64,000 nucleotides of DNA from Haemonchus contortus (GCA_000469685.2 LS997562.1:26256839-26320838); one strand, 5' to 3'. Shown: positions 31,791-43,732, counted from the first letter of the stretch. The notes: generated by a model from the sequence alone, not told the origin. Made by a program: numbers and translations.

Positions 31791-32344
31791 ACGGACATGA
31801 TCAAGTTTGGACGATTCTCTCAAATAAGGTCTGGAACTGATCGTCAACATTGGAAAGCCATGCAATCAGTTTGGTTGACGGACAACGGTGTATCCTTTTC
31901 GGAATGCTTCCAGGGAACCCTTGCGAGTGAAATCAGATGAAGCGGCCCAATAAACACAAACATCTACGGCTAATCAAAAAACTTTATAGGAACTTGTTTG
32001 AGAAAAATGTTGTCCACCATGTAGCACCGACCTCACGCCATCCGACTAGCACTTATTGCTGTCGCTACAGTTCTTCTCGAATGAGAAACCTTCATCGAAG
32101 ATTAGAAGCAAATCTTGATATGACCCAACTTTTTGTCAGAAAAGAGCAATTCGTCAGTTCACTGAAGACTTTTTTTGGAAGGCTCAGAATGATGACTACT
32201 TTTCGTAATCACAATCCAATAAATTTGCTTGTGTAAGGCAGTCCCTAGATTCGAGTTGCGCTTCGTCCTAACGTCAGGGTAGATCGAGGATACCGTTGCT
32301 CACGCCAAGGAACTCAAGAAGGGGCGAACATAACATGCCATTCT

Positions 32345-32575
32345 ATGATGACCGTTGGGACCAGGCGCTTACTGACTGGTATTATCGGGACGTCGAACGA
32401 ACATCAGGACGTCCTCCAGCGCGATGGTCGGACTCCTCACGAGCGCTCTGAATGATAGGAACGCGCCGTTTCCCCCGAGCGAAGACGATCCACTGGACTA
32501 CTTTGGCTCGCTGAAGAGACGAGTGGAGGCGTCATGGGCCTCGACGACGATGTACAGCCAGACGACAGGTAACAC
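32345..32575 (+). pseudogene. RTE-type LINE, C-terminal fragment 2
   Basis: Reads DDRWDQALTDWYYRDVERTS then GRPPARWSD, SRAL, and after frame changes TIHWTTLAR and RDEWRRH. This is the same C-terminal RTE block as fragment 1, in the same orientation about 600 bases away. Probably two 5'-truncated copies or one duplicated copy. Confidence 0.75.
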
Positions 32576-32703
32576 ATTCCAACCTGACAATACACACCGC
32601 GTGCACTATCTGAATCTATCTCGACGCAAGCAGCAACTAGTAACCTTTTGCACGGTAAGCAACAAAACGTGGTTCTTGTGATGTTTACCATTCCCCAACA
32701 GTG

Positions 32704-32990
32704 GTGTCAACTTTCACGATAACAATGGTTACTGAGTTCTCCCCCTAGAGACACTCAGTGGCTCTCAAGGATAGTAGGAAGGACCCTCTCCTCTCGCGCC
32801 CAAAAACTTGACTTTCATAGCATAGGGGGAGCCCTGTTCCTGGCTCAGCACGTAATCAGGTGATCGCTCAGTGATCAGGCGATATTCGACTGCTATTCTA
32901 CTATTCTTTATTTTATTCTTTTTGCTATTACTCATTTTCACCTGAGTTCCTAGCGTACAAAGATCGAAAAGGTAGGCATTTTGGCTTTTA
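32704..32990. mobile_element. TIR-A family MITE, left part only
   Basis: Starts GTCAACTTTCACGATAACAA and continues with the long-subfamily motifs (ACTGAGTTCTCCCCCTAGAG, GGCTCTCAAGGATAGTAGG, CGCGCCCAAAAACTTGAC). Homology fades before the tandem repeat from about 33240; no right end was found. Confidence 0.65.
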
Positions 32991-33239
32991 GTCGTTTTTT
33001 CGTGCTGTGATTGCTCTGGCCTTGAATGTTTTTGTTGTGATTGTTATTTTTTTTATTGACAGCAATTTCTTCGATACAATGTCTTTGCACTGTACTTCTT
33101 AAATGCCAAGAGCACTCTTAGACATTGTATGGAAGTATACTGAGCCATTTTAAACAACTTTGTATACATTCCGCCCCCCTTGCGTGAGCTTCTTCTTTTT
33201 TTGGTGGATTACGTTTGAAATTTTTAGGTGTTACTCTTT

Positions 33240-33990
33240 CTGGTTTATACTCTCTTCATTATGGGTTCTTGTTAACTGCCTAGAACACTCTTTAATCCCA
33301 TATTGATGATTGTATTTCTTGTTAACTGTGTATTTCAATAGCTACGTCGAAATTTCCAGTGCCTGGTGTGTTTTGAAAGGAATTTTTACACGGTACTCTT
33401 TTTTTATATAGACCTGAATATAATGTCATTTATGTGTTCCTGTTGAATGTCAGAACTACTGCTGAGAGGGGTTTTTTCTTTTTAATTAGTTTTTTGCAGA
33501 CTGTGTGTGACTCATCGTACCACGTGATTGGTCAGCGTTGTGTTAGACGTTTGCTCCTTATATTCTCTTTCTTACATTTTCTTCATTACGGTGTCGTTGG
33601 TACGCTCTTCTATACTATCAATGTGTAACGCAGTTTTGAAGAAGCATGTTCGGTTTGCACTTGTTCTCTCTCAGCATATCGCGAACTTCTCGCAGACTAT
33701 CCTCAGTGGAGAGATTATATAGATTTCTTTTATTGCTGCTTCCCTTCTTTTACTTATTCCTCATTACGGTGTCATTGCTGTGTTCCTGTATACTGTCAAG
33801 ATCATTCTATGACACTGTTTTGAAGAAATATGTTCGATTCGAGCCTGATTTCTTTCAGAACTCCCCGAACGTCTCTGTCTATCGTTGTGAGTTCAGCTTT
33901 TTTTTACATGATCTTCACTACGGCGTTGTTGAAGTGCTCTTGTATGATTCCAAAATCACTCTTTGACTCCGTTTGAAAAGATATGTTCTC
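33240..33990 (+). repeat. Degenerate tandem repeat, period about 155-180 bp
   Basis: The motif TCTTCATTACGGTGTCGTTG with a trailing TATACTATCAATGTG and GAAGAAGCATGTTCG recurs at about 33254, 33582, 33760 and 33914 with divergence and variable spacing. T-rich throughout. It ends right at the TTAA of the next MITE. Confidence 0.65.
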
Positions 33991-33995
33991 TTTAA

Positions 33996-34619
33996 CACGT
34001 TAACGACAACGCCCGTTTGGGCATTTTTGGCCGCGTGGGACCGACGCAATATTTGCGGCCCCGTCGACCGCGGGATTTCGAAGCTTGAGAGTTGAAACTA
34101 CCTCCAACTACATATCGCTACTTAGTAATTCGATTGATAAAATGAAAAACACACAAAAGGGTTCTATATAATAAATATTCCGCTTTATGAAAAGCTTATA
34201 GAGACATGAAAATGGCTGGAAAAGAAGAAACTCGGAAGATGCTTTACAACTCAGCCATCTTCTGACATAGAACTAGAACTCCTTAATGTTGCTAAAATCA
34301 AATTCAATAGCTTGCTTTTAATGTTTTCCCTTTACTTCCTTATTGATCTCAACGAAAATGTCGAGGTTTGAAGTAGGCTCATAATTTTGTGAGACTTGGA
34401 AAACCTGTGTGAAGATGAAGCATATCTGACCATATTATGAACCATTCTGTTGATAGCTTTGTTACTGCTCGGTCTATTATATAAACACAAAAAACATATG
34501 AATAAATCACACATGGACAAAAAAAAGCTGCGAAATGAGCGCGGGACACATGTGTCCCGCGCTGTCCCACGTGGCCTGCGAAACGCGGGACATATATGTC
34601 TCGCGCTGTCGTCAACGTG
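33996..34619. mobile_element. TTAA-flanked MITE with CACGTTRACGACA ends
   Basis: Ends CACGTTAACGACAACGC and, inverted, CACGTTGACGACAGCGC; TTAA at 33992-33995 and 34620-34623. The ends resemble the 29523 family (GACGACAATG). Near the right end are two palindromes: GCGGGACACATGTGTCCCGC (perfect) near 34541 and GCGGGACATATATGTCTCGC near 34584. No coding frame. Confidence 0.75.
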
Positions 34620-34623
34620 TTAA

Positions 34624-35551
34624 ACTCCACATTATCTTGTATGCCTCGCCGTTCTCTAATAATAACATACATGGTGAGACCCATTTGAATGATTTGGCGC
34701 GAAACGAGACTAAGGCATGTCTCATTTAGTTATGTTTCACAATACTCATTATTTTCTATCGAATTGATTTTTCCTTCCACGCCTTTAAGATTTGTTCTTC
34801 ATGAGTTTATTGAATGACATTATTGATCAGATTTTATTGAATTGAATTTATATAGCGATTAGCATGGTCTGCAGTGTTGTGTGGAGAAAATTATTCATGA
34901 GGCTACGGCGAAACGAACATCATCCGCATTTCACCAAAATGTGATCCTGTTGAAGTCATTCGCGTGAGCAGGTCACATGGAGGTACAGCGTGCGCGCAGT
35001 CTGTTCGCGTCCGTAGGAAAGAAGGAGCATATTTGTCGCCGGCACGTTGTTCATGGAAAGGCTCACTTTTCCGTGCTGGAATGGCAATGGTGGGAATATC
35101 AATTCGCCATTTTGAAGACCTTGACGCGCATAGACGTACAGCCTATGCGGTAGATGGAGGCATCCCACAAGGCTTATTGTCTGCACTGAACAGACTGGCG
35201 TAAGTAAGAAATAACTTGAAGCTATGAGCTCTGAGTGGATAACTGACTACAAACAGCAAGTGCTAGTACTCACGGCTCATCAAACGAGCTCTTTCCTTAT
35301 TGACGTTTTTCCTAAAGCTTTTCTGCTCGACGGATAGCCTTTTTCCTAAAGCTTTTCTGCTCGACGGGTGGCCAGTGACGGAAGGGGTGGTGAAATTGAA
35401 GGTGAAAAGGTGCAAGTGCAAACTTATTAATCGCACTATATAGGTTAGATTTGGAAGAAGTGAAGATAGGAGTGAGGATGTCGCAGGAGAGGCAGCACCC
35501 GAATTACGTGAGTCGCCAATGATACCTACGTCTGGAGAACGCTCGGATTAG
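34624..35551. other. Stretch without a firm gene
   Basis: Contains the 34-bp tandem duplication at 35306-35373. A block from 34973 to 35200 with a GTAAGT donor stays open in one plus-strand frame but shows no domain and looks repeat-like. Confidence 0.4.
35306..35373 (+). repeat. Two tandem copies of a 34-bp unit
   Basis: TTTTTCCTAAAGCTTTTCTG followed by CTCGACGGATAGCC occurs twice in a row (35306-35339, 35340-35373) with two base differences (GATA/GGTG). Confidence 0.9.
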
Positions 35552-35949
35552 GAAGCGGCCCGTGATTCCGGCGAGGCAAAAATTATTCAGAAACATTCAT
35601 AACAACCACACACTGCGAGGATGAATATTTTCAGAGCTCAGATGATTACATCCCCGATGGCGAGTCAGTATGTGGCCCAAATTTGTTGGGTCAGTACTTC
35701 CTTGTTAAAAGTGGAAAGCTTCTGGAGCTCTACCAATTCTGCCTTCTCTGCAGGCATAGGCTGCCGGGAGAAGAACGCTTGAAGGCTATTGGCAGGGTGG
35801 CGGTCGTCAATTTCATGCGTGTAGCGCGGCTGGGCAGAGACAACTTGAGCGAAGCCAGCCATAGAGAAAGTACATCTCTCGCAGCAGAGCCTTGTTCTGG
35901 ACCTTGTGAAGAGCGCCTACGAAGTGTAGGCGAGATTTTAGCAAAGTGA
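35552..35949 (+). pseudogene. Transposon-like zinc-binding open frame, partial
   Basis: A frame open from 35552 to a stop at 35947 reads THCEDEYFQSSDDYIPDGES, then GQYFLVKSGKLLELYQFCLL, a Cys pair CLLC and AVVNFM. An acidic/Ser stretch followed by 'FLV..LL.LF..C..C' is a pattern I associate with DNA-transposon-derived proteins in invertebrates, but the Cys-Cys pair after VNF is absent and the end (after FMRVARLG) looks like read-through. No start codon or introns could be set. Confidence 0.35.
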
Positions 35950-38379
35950 GAGGCCGCACCCGGCCGCAGACGGAGCCTACGATAGCCGAGAATACTCGGC
36001 TTAGACCGGAAGAATGCGTTGGCGGATACGTGCACTAAGCTGGCGCTAGATACCGAGGGGGTGTTGCACCGAATGGAGACGGGTGCGATGTTTGATGGAT
36101 TGGATTACAAACAAGGGTTCTCAGTGTAATAAGATTTTGCAGAAGGCATCAGCACGCGCATACTGCGGCGAGTTATGCGATGGGTGCAGGCTCAAGGCTT
36201 GCAAATCGGGTCAGTAAAAACGGACCGAAGTATAGAGCTAGGAGAGACGCTGCGAGAGATGGAGCCCGAGATGGAGTGACTCCTCACTACTACGACAGGT
36301 GTCATATAGCAAAGTGGCTAGGAAATGAATTGAGGAAGGTATGTAAATTCTTCTTGAATAGAACCTGTTAGATTTTCTAGGATCCTCGACTTCATAGGTC
36401 TCCAAATTAGATGGATGTGGAGAAATCGGCGCGTAGATCGAGAATTTGAAGAACCATATATGGAATGCCATCGAACACGCAGTCGATCCTTACGCTGACG
36501 TCCGGGCCGTCCTTAACACTCGTCTCATGCATATAAAGGATGTGCATGAGTGGTCATTGGTGGACATATTCATCATTCTACTTCCCACGTGATTCTTCAG
36601 CTTCGCAGTTCTTTTCAGGACGTCCTAACGGGTCCCTACACTCATTGCAGTCACGGACCCCTACAGAGGTGCCAACAGTTCTGGGACTTTGGCGGTGGCA
36701 TTGGTGAGGAGTGATATCTGAGTAAGAAGGCAGCGGAAAATACAAAAACGAAAATCAGATGAGAGGATTGTAAAGTAATAAAGGCAAACTTGTGTACAAC
36801 TAATCGAAATCCAACAACTATTTCTTATTATACTTATGCGAGCCCAGTGTTTACTGTCATAGCAACACCCATCCATGAAGGATGGACACCATGAAGCCTG
36901 AAACCTACCGATATTTGCATGATGCTTTATAATCCCCTGATATTGATAACTCCCATCTCCCTAAGCCTAAAGCGTTTACGTTTAGAACGGGTACCGGTGG
37001 CAGCATGAGATAATGTGTGAGAGGAAATGGCAACGATTGATAGGAGTTGATAAGAAACCCAAAGATGCAAGAGCCACGAGGCACTTTGGTAGGTGGTTCA
37101 GGATAGGAAGGGGCCTTGAATGATTAGTGATTAAGAACAACAGTTAGGGGCAGATCACAAGCCATAGAAAGCGACACCCAGGCTTATAATGTCTGTCGTG
37201 TTGATAGGGGAGTTTCAGCAAATTGGCAGAATGTGAAGGGATGAGAGGATTGGTGAAAAAGACTGGGGACAACTGATATGGACTGATAACAAGCCACAGA
37301 CGCCGAGAGCCACCACATCAATAAATAAATAAAACATATATGTATATTGCCCCTCGTGTTTACAGTAGATCCTTGGCATTTTGATAGGTGATGTAGGATA
37401 TGACGGGTTGTAGATACTCAGTGGCAGGCAATGATAATTAATGATTAGAGTCGATAATGAGATTTGAAGAGCAAGGGTCACTTGCCGGTCGGTTCATGAG
37501 GCCTTTGGTATCTACTATCGATAGCTTTCGATAAGAGCGGCGTGTGCATTTATAGGGACCGAGCAATGACAGCACATGACGTGGAGTTGAAAAACTGGTT
37601 CATCTTTTGTTATTAGGCTACAATCCAGCATGGTTGGTGACTCAATGCAGGATCGCGTTTCCTTTTTGTTTCGATATTATTCGCGACAAAACCTTCCCGA
37701 CCTCAATAATCCGGGATCCTCAACTATCGATATATCCGTAGGGAAAGGGAGCGTAACGACATTTCATATTGGTCTTATTATCACTCGACAACATTGGGTG
37801 AACTATTCAAGGCTTTGGTTGCCTAACAGTTGAATCTTTCATGTGTGATTACTTTTAAGACGAAGAGCAACTGATCAAAACTTCTGATCATAGGCGCAAG
37901 CATCGACTTATACTACTTCCTCTGCCTTGTTTTTGCCAAGCTCCCCTCCTTTTGGGTCCTGTGCCAAAGTTGTTGCCTCTGCAGAATTTAGAGCTCAGAA
38001 TAGTATTTGTTAAAAATGGAACGGCAGGTTGACCGATTACTAAAACTTCGCCATAAGAAGGAAGGAAGCCCGGCGCTAGCCGGGCGAACCGATTGTTTAC
38101 AAAAAGTCGGTGAGGAAGGACTGAAAAATGAAACGTGCATCACAAGTTTATTTCGAAGAAAATGAAAGATGTAAAATGGAGAGCAATTGAGCATGCACAA
38201 ATCGAACCCAGAATTGACTGACTTTTAACAACAGCCACCGTGTTGAAAATTTTAACTAAATAAAAATCAAACTCGTCCCTAATGTTTCACTTTCGAACTA
38301 GTTCATAAATACAACTGTATGATAAGTCATACGAATTAAAAAAGAATCCGAAGTCTATGGAGTGTTGTGTGCTCCGGCC
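35950..38379. other. Stretch without a recognisable gene
   Basis: Low-complexity and diverged GA-rich repeats at 36900-37480 (GAGAGGATTGGTGAAAAAGA and relatives), no coherent exons on either strand. A small hairpin CCCGGC/GCCGGG lies near 38070. Confidence 0.4.
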
Positions 38380-40965
38380 TTACTTGTTGTTGATCATTCG
38401 GTTCGCAACTGCGTTAAAACTTTCGGGAGCATTTTCAACTGCCGTGAATACCTGAAAATTAAGATGGCAAGGTAGTGGTGCAAAATATACTTAAACTAAT
38501 CAACGCCTGACCACTATTGATAGTGCAGCAGGTAATATATCTGTACTTATGCGGCTTAATGTGCTGGTATTAGTCACTCTATCAACTCGACTTGAGAAGG
38601 GTGTGATTGCGTGCTCGCAAGCGCGAACACTACCGTCAAAGTACAGGTCTTGACCCCCAAAAATCAACCCTTAACTCTTATACTACATTATTTTCGGAAG
38701 GTTCAGCAACATCCCACATCGAATTACTACTACGACATAATATTCTTCACCTATCACAAGACCGAGAGTGTAATTTCTCAGCGTAGATCAGGCTTTACAT
38801 ATCTTGATGATTCATTTTAGAGAGGTAGCCAGTAAACGTGCCAATCGCTGTTTTCTTATGGTAGACCCCGATTGAGAAATATCCGAGACAAAAAATTATC
38901 GTGAACTGTGCCTTTAAGAATTTAAGTGATGCTGAGTAGCCGCTCTGTTTCGTTTCACTTTTCAATCATATAAACAATGTCATCGTAGCCTTTCCTGCTC
39001 CAAACTGTCTATAAGCTCATGGGATTTTTTTTCAAGCTGAGAAAAAAAGATGGGAACCAATTGTTGTGAAGACGATACCTTATCTATGCCATTGTTCCAG
39101 GCCCGTCCAAGATCCGATTGTACATCTTCAACTGATGGCAACTGTAAACTGCAAACTATTGTGGAAAATCGTTTTGCTGCAACACATTGAAAATACGTGC
39201 AGAGATGAATCTATGAAACTTACGTTCTCTGGGAATACTATTGTTCCTGGGAGAATATATTGCTTGAGTTGGTTGTACAGATTAGCTCCCTGAAAGAGAA
39301 AAATGCAAAACCTCTACGGAACATGATCTATTACTGATTTGTTATACTTTTGCATAAGACACTTGCCTCATTGTTGTAAGTCAATGCAAAAATTAAGTTT
39401 GTCCCAAGGTCTTGAAACAGTTTATTCGTACAGAAAATATTTTTTGTGCAATAACTATTTTTATCGCGCAATTGAAGCAGCAAATTATACAGGGCTACAA
39501 TCCCTTTGAAATACACTTCGCCGTAGAGATCCTGTTCTCAAAGGGGAGTCCGAAAATGGTGCAGTCCTTGCGCTCCACCATTCGACGCTCGACTTCTTTC
39601 CGTTCTTCTTCGGCAGAGTGAGCGTTTTGATCACTGCTCGACAATTTTTTGCCACCTTTCTTCCTTGCTCAAACATTCACACAGATTTCCTGACATGTTT
39701 AGAGAACGTCGTGCTTTGCATATTGTGGTCCAGCTTGTGATGAATTCGAGCGGCGGTCTCCGCGGTGATTTTGTCCACTAATTTCCTTCCAGTTTCCGAA
39801 TATTTTTTTATTCAGACAAATGATGAAGCTGGGCAGTGTTATAACTAATTGTACTGGTTTCCGATCAAAACGTTGTCTTCTGCCGATATCCCTTCGAGTG
39901 TTTGCGCGCTTTTGAGTTTGATAATCTAATTATAAGGACACATATCATCATATACATACCACATACCAGTTGGGCCACTTACAGTAATTCGTGCATCATA
40001 TTGCATGCATCTACAATCTCGCTTAGGACAAACCTAGAAACGTTTTTCATGCTCCGTAGCACAATACTGTTTTCTGAAAATTTCTCTTACTTTACATTAC
40101 TGAGTAAATTACGCGTCAGACATGTAAGAGAAAGCAGTCAGTACGGTGTTTGATGATGCCTGATGCCAACTGAAGAGAATGATAGGTGCAGCGAAGCAGA
40201 AGTGACACATCGCCGTAAATGTTTTCAAACGCTGATGTCAAATCTGTGAAAAAGTTTTATGGCGAACTGATGAAATAGTTTTCCCAGTACCACTCCAAAA
40301 CCTGATCAAACAGAATACATAGTGACTTCACTGTGCTGGCACAGACTTTAGGACGGGGGACCTATGGGGAAAAGTCACCTCGTGCGTCTAAGGACGCGCG
40401 CGGCAAATTACGCGGCGAAGTTCATGGCGATTTATAGGACTCTGACGCCAGTTTTCGGGTCACAAACTCAGTTTAGTAGGGTCAGATGATCCTGTAATCT
40501 ACTCCACTTTCCCTCTTTTGGAATCGAGCTGCACCGTCAATCGGCCGATAGAGAACAAAGAACTTTTCTCAAAATCGATATACAGTGGGCGTTAAGAAGG
40601 AGGCACAGCCATAGATAACCAATATGAAACGTCACATGTGTGTGAAACTTGTTCTGAGAAAACGCAAAATGAGCATATGAATCAAACTTCCATGTGATCC
40701 CTAAGAGTCCGACTCCTTAATGCAAAAAATACGCTTGTAACTCTGTGAGAATAGCTTTTTGAAATTTTTTGAAAGTGCAACCGCGTAGAACTTACACTTG
40801 TAGTATTCAGCGACCAAATATTGTTGTCAACTGAGAGCTTAACGGCTCCCGCAACGAGCGCCACTTTAATTGAAAACCTGCAAAACTATTTAACATTGAT
40901 TCGGCAATATTAAAGATAGTAAAAAGGTACTGAACGAACTTTGACACACTCCAAAGAAAGCCCAT
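38380..40965 (-). CDS. MIC13/QIL1-like mitochondrial MICOS subunit, five exons, 105 residues
   Basis: Exons (minus strand): 40965-40931, 40877-40796, 39289-39224, 39141-39079, 38451-38380; the phases agree. The start MGFLWSVSKFVQ leads into a single helix (FSIKVALVAGAVKLSVDNNI) followed by W-S, the layout of MIC13/QIL1, which sits in the mitochondrial inner membrane and bridges MIC60 and MIC10 at crista junctions. The second half (LYNQLKQYILPGTIVFPEN, LPSVEDVQ, then AWNNGID and VFTAVENAPESFNAVANRM) matches the family's Pro-rich region and WNxGI block, and 105 residues is close to the usual 110-120. A TTGCAG acceptor at 41017-41019 could take a spliced leader. The 1.5-kb gap between exons 2 and 3 holds more exon-like blocks, so a longer isoform cannot be excluded. 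Confidence 0.62.
38891..38917. repeat. Solo right end of a TIR-A element
   Basis: AATTATCGTGAACTGTGCCTTTAA matches the right terminus of the TIR-A family. It lies in the last intron of the MIC13-like gene. Confidence 0.65.
39331..40243 (-). other. Chain of exon-like blocks inside the MIC13-like gene's intron
   Basis: Blocks 40243-40145, 40073-39983, 39785-39681, 39633-39515 and 39410-39331 (minus strand) join in phase and stay open to a stop at 39331. The chain is helical and charged: LTSAFENIYGDVSLLL, VDKITAETAARIHHKLD, SAEEERKEVERRMVERKD, then CTIFGLPFENR. A coiled coil followed by 'IFGLP' recalls ORF1-type proteins of LINEs. Some splice signals are good (TTTTCAG, GTAAGT, GTGAAT), others weak (CTGGAAG, CACC/GTACTG). 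A GC-AG splice at 39357 would fuse it to MIC13 exon 3 in phase. It may be a nested gene, a long isoform or a decayed LINE ORF1. Confidence 0.3.
40381..40450. repeat. Foldback-type element, single arm
   Basis: GCGCGGCAAATTACGCGGCG and GAAGTTCATGGCGATTT ... ACTCTGACGCC correspond to the arms at 7602 and 9335. Located in the MIC13-like gene's second intron. Confidence 0.5.
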
Positions 40966-41019
40966 AGTCGAAAAGAGTCAGTAGCTACGGACGAGTTGTG
41001 CAACGAACAGCGATCTCTG

Positions 41020-41834
41020 CAAATATAAGACGAATTTCTAGTTAAGCGATAGTTTGTTGGCAACCTCATTCATTCACAACTGGAGGAATTTTATGAAATA
41101 GCAATGAGGAAGAATTGTCAGGGAAGGTAGAAGGGCACTTTTTTTGCACTCTTGTTCTCCTAGGTCTCAAAGTTTTGTGGTAAATTTCATTTCCCACAAA
41201 ACTTTTCAGGTGAGAAAGCTCAAGCTTCGCGATGCTCATATTTATCTTGGACTTCAGTCAAAACCTAATCTACGTGACTAATATAACGTTCTGCCCACAA
41301 CCTAGGTTCACTTAGTTGATATCCTTCAAGTAGCTGCCCTTCAGCACCCAGCGTCAGAGAATCAAAACATTAAATAGTGGTACTTCCTCGCGGTCTTCAT
41401 CCAGAAAATCGCAGAACACCACGAAAAACAACTTGAACAGTAATCTACCTTCCGCAGAAAAAACAATCAGCATAAATGAGATATACCAGCAAACCGACAA
41501 GCTCAGTTTCTAGCAGATATGAGATATAACTCTAATGGCGTGAAATACGTTGTAACCATAGTGTAGCGTTTCCTCCTACAACGAAATGTACGCCAGTTGC
41601 GCTGAAGAGACGAGGTTGGTAAGCATAAATCGTCTTCGAAGGTGTTTGCAAATATCGCAGGTACTATGTGTAACAACAATGTTCATGATTTCACCTAAGG
41701 GGCGCCCTATCGTCCCTATTCGTTCCGATCGAATCCTCGCTTGAGATACACGAAGCAAACGAGGACAATCATTGCTTGTACGGGAGCTTTCGGAAAGAGC
41801 TGCAGCCGTAAATGCCAGTGCCGCCATTGCTTGA
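41020..41834. other. Stretch without a recognisable gene
   Basis: Presumed upstream region of the MIC13-like gene. Only short open frames; an inverted pair TGGTAAATTTCATTTCCCAC near 41180 is weak. Confidence 0.35.
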
Positions 41835-42292
41835 GGTCCCGGTGCTAAGTGGGTTGGGGGGGGGGGGAGGACCACGCGGCGCGGCACCCTGCGCTCTCCA
41901 GCGAGATAATAGCGGAGGAAGCCCGAAAAAACGGTGTTTAGGGACGTTTCATAGTTTTTTTTATGTTGTAACTGTGTATTTTTCACGTAATTTTGGGAAG
42001 GGGGAGGGGCGCGGGGTGAGTGAGCCAATTGGACGTTCATCTTTTATCTCATTCCAGCTTTTTGCACGAGACAAGCATCTCACCCACCCCCGGAGCTCCT
42101 CCCCTGCTTAAAAAATAGGTTTTATCGGCTCAGAAGAAGTGTATCCATAATATGCTAGCATACTATTTACGAAACACATCAGTACAACCTTACCATTCCT
42201 TCCCAGACTCAGCCCACTACTATCTCGCTGGAGAGCGCGGGTGGCGCGCCGCGTGGTCCCCTCCCCCCCAACCCACTTAGCACCGAGGTCCC
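41835..42292. mobile_element. MITE with about 75-bp TIRs
   Basis: The left arm from 41835 (GGTGCTAAGTGGGTTGG, a G12 run, CCACGCGGCG, CTCTCCAGCGAGATAATAG) is the near reverse complement of the right arm 42210-42292 (CTATCTCGCTGGAGAGCGC, CGCGTGGTCC, C-run, AACCCACTTAGCACC). About 300 bp of unrelated sequence lies between. No transposase. Confidence 0.8.
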
Positions 42293-42303
42293 TACTAAAG
42301 TGA

Positions 42304-42645
42304 ATGCCCGTTCAGCTACTTTTCGATCCCTCGACAAGTTCAGCAGCGTCCCTTAGGTGGGTCGACCAAGCTCTGGTCACCGGATGCCCTTCTGCATTGC
42401 GGGTGCTGGAGAACTGTAAGCATTTAATGTTTTACAGCGTGTTTAGTGGTCATGTGCTTATCCTGCTTGTACGGAGTATGCTATCTAAAGGAAGTTCAAG
42501 TTGTGTTATACCGTGGAAAGCTAGTAAGGGTGTGAAACTGGACATTCTTTATATCCTTCACTGCTCTTTCGATGTCCTTGAATGTACTCACGCCACTCGC
42601 TTCCTTGTGCTCAACTCCAGAGCACTACGGTATTCCACCACCTAA
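42304..42645 (+). CDS. Unassigned open frame next to a MITE
   Basis: 113 codons from ATG to stop (starts MPVQLLFDPSTSSAASLRWV). Composition is mixed, no domain, signal or splice evidence. Probably chance or an old transposon frame. Confidence 0.15.
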   Translation: MPVQLLFDPSTSSAASLRWVDQALVTGCPSALRVLENCKHLMFYSVFSGHVLILLVRSMLSKGSSSCVIPWKASKGVKLDILYILHCSFDVLECTHATRFLVLNSRALRYSTT

Positions 42646-42867
42646 GACTGATATAGTCTGCAAAGTGAAGGCAGTGTAACTATGGTTAGCTATCGACCTT
42701 CGTTATCTTGTTTCGAAATGACTCATGACGTTTTCTACAGTGGCAGTGCGAAGTTTGAGATGTATGGTACTAGTGCTTCTCAAACTCCTCACGGAAAGTC
42801 ATAACGCCATTCCTTGGAAGTTGTGAGATTCAGGATCAGTGCTGTAATGCCCCATCAAGTGTCCGTT

Positions 42868-43063
42868 CCGAAGGTAGAAACGAAAATTCGTACGGGCACT
42901 CGGCTCTTACATAACCCTCTGGCCTACCCACCAGCCACCGCCGTGTCCTTGCCCAAGGCCCTTTTCAACGCGTCGTATATGGATGAAAATTTGCTTATTG
43001 ACATGGGGTTGGATTACTGTAAGAGCCGAGTGCCGTACTGAATTTTCGTTTCTGTTTCCGAAG
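42868..43063. mobile_element. Small MITE with about 36-bp TIRs
   Basis: AGAAACGAAAATTCGTACGG ... CACTCGGCTCTTAC at 42874-42911 is mirrored by GTAAGAGCCGAGTGCCGTAC ... TTTTCGTTTCTG at 43019-43056. The 108 bp between are unrelated. Flanked by CCGAAGG on both sides. Confidence 0.75.
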
Positions 43064-43609
43064 GCCGCTTAGATGAACCTCGCAAACGCGTTCCTCTGAT
43101 CAGGGATGCACCAGAACGCGGAGATATGTTCTCCGTGTTCTGTCAGAGTAGGTGGGGGCTGACGTAGTTAGAGCTTGTTACTGGTTCAGGGACTGTTTGA
43201 CACAAAGGATGTTGATTCATCGGTTGACTATTGCGCTGGAAAAGGAGTGGTCGTTGCAAATGAAGCGAGTTACGGACCGTTTCATACACACATATTCGAG
43301 GGTGAGCACCCAGGAGTTCATGGAGGGTAATACTGTTTGATGATAATGGATGATAACGAAAAAAAAGACACTGTGATACGACGTCATCGGGACAGCCTTC
43401 AAATATCGTCTGTTCGTATGAAAGGTTCTGGGATGAAAAGACACAATAGGATCTCGTAAATGGCTTCCACGTGGTAAGTAGGAGTAGCAAAAACAAAGCG
43501 GCGTGGAAGGCATTTGTACTGGCTATGGAAGCCTATTAATGGGAACAACTGTTTTAAGGGGACTAGAGCGCTTGGGAGCTAATGTACTGTTTAGAGACTA
43601 TGACTAACG

Positions 43610-43732
43610 TAAAACGAATTAGTTCGTATGTAAGAAGTCTACGTCTGTTGCATTTTATTTCACGGTTCTGACTTGTTCTGTCCGTGAAATGGAACGGACG
43701 TAGATTTCTCACATACGAACTAATTCGTTTTA
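43610..43732. repeat. Long hairpin, about 55-bp arms
   Basis: TAAAACGAATTAGTTCGTAT to CACGG (43610-43665) folds back onto TCCGTGAAAT to ATTCGTTTTA (43681-43732) with few mismatches and a 15-base loop. This is a compact foldback element, or a source of hairpin RNA if transcribed. Confidence 0.85.

Noticed and set aside
34973..35200. Open block with GTAAGT donor
   Set aside because: No domain or partner; bases look like a dispersed repeat.
41576..42040. 154-codon minus-strand open frame
   Set aside because: It runs through the arm of the inverted-repeat element at 41835-42292 and has no protein character.
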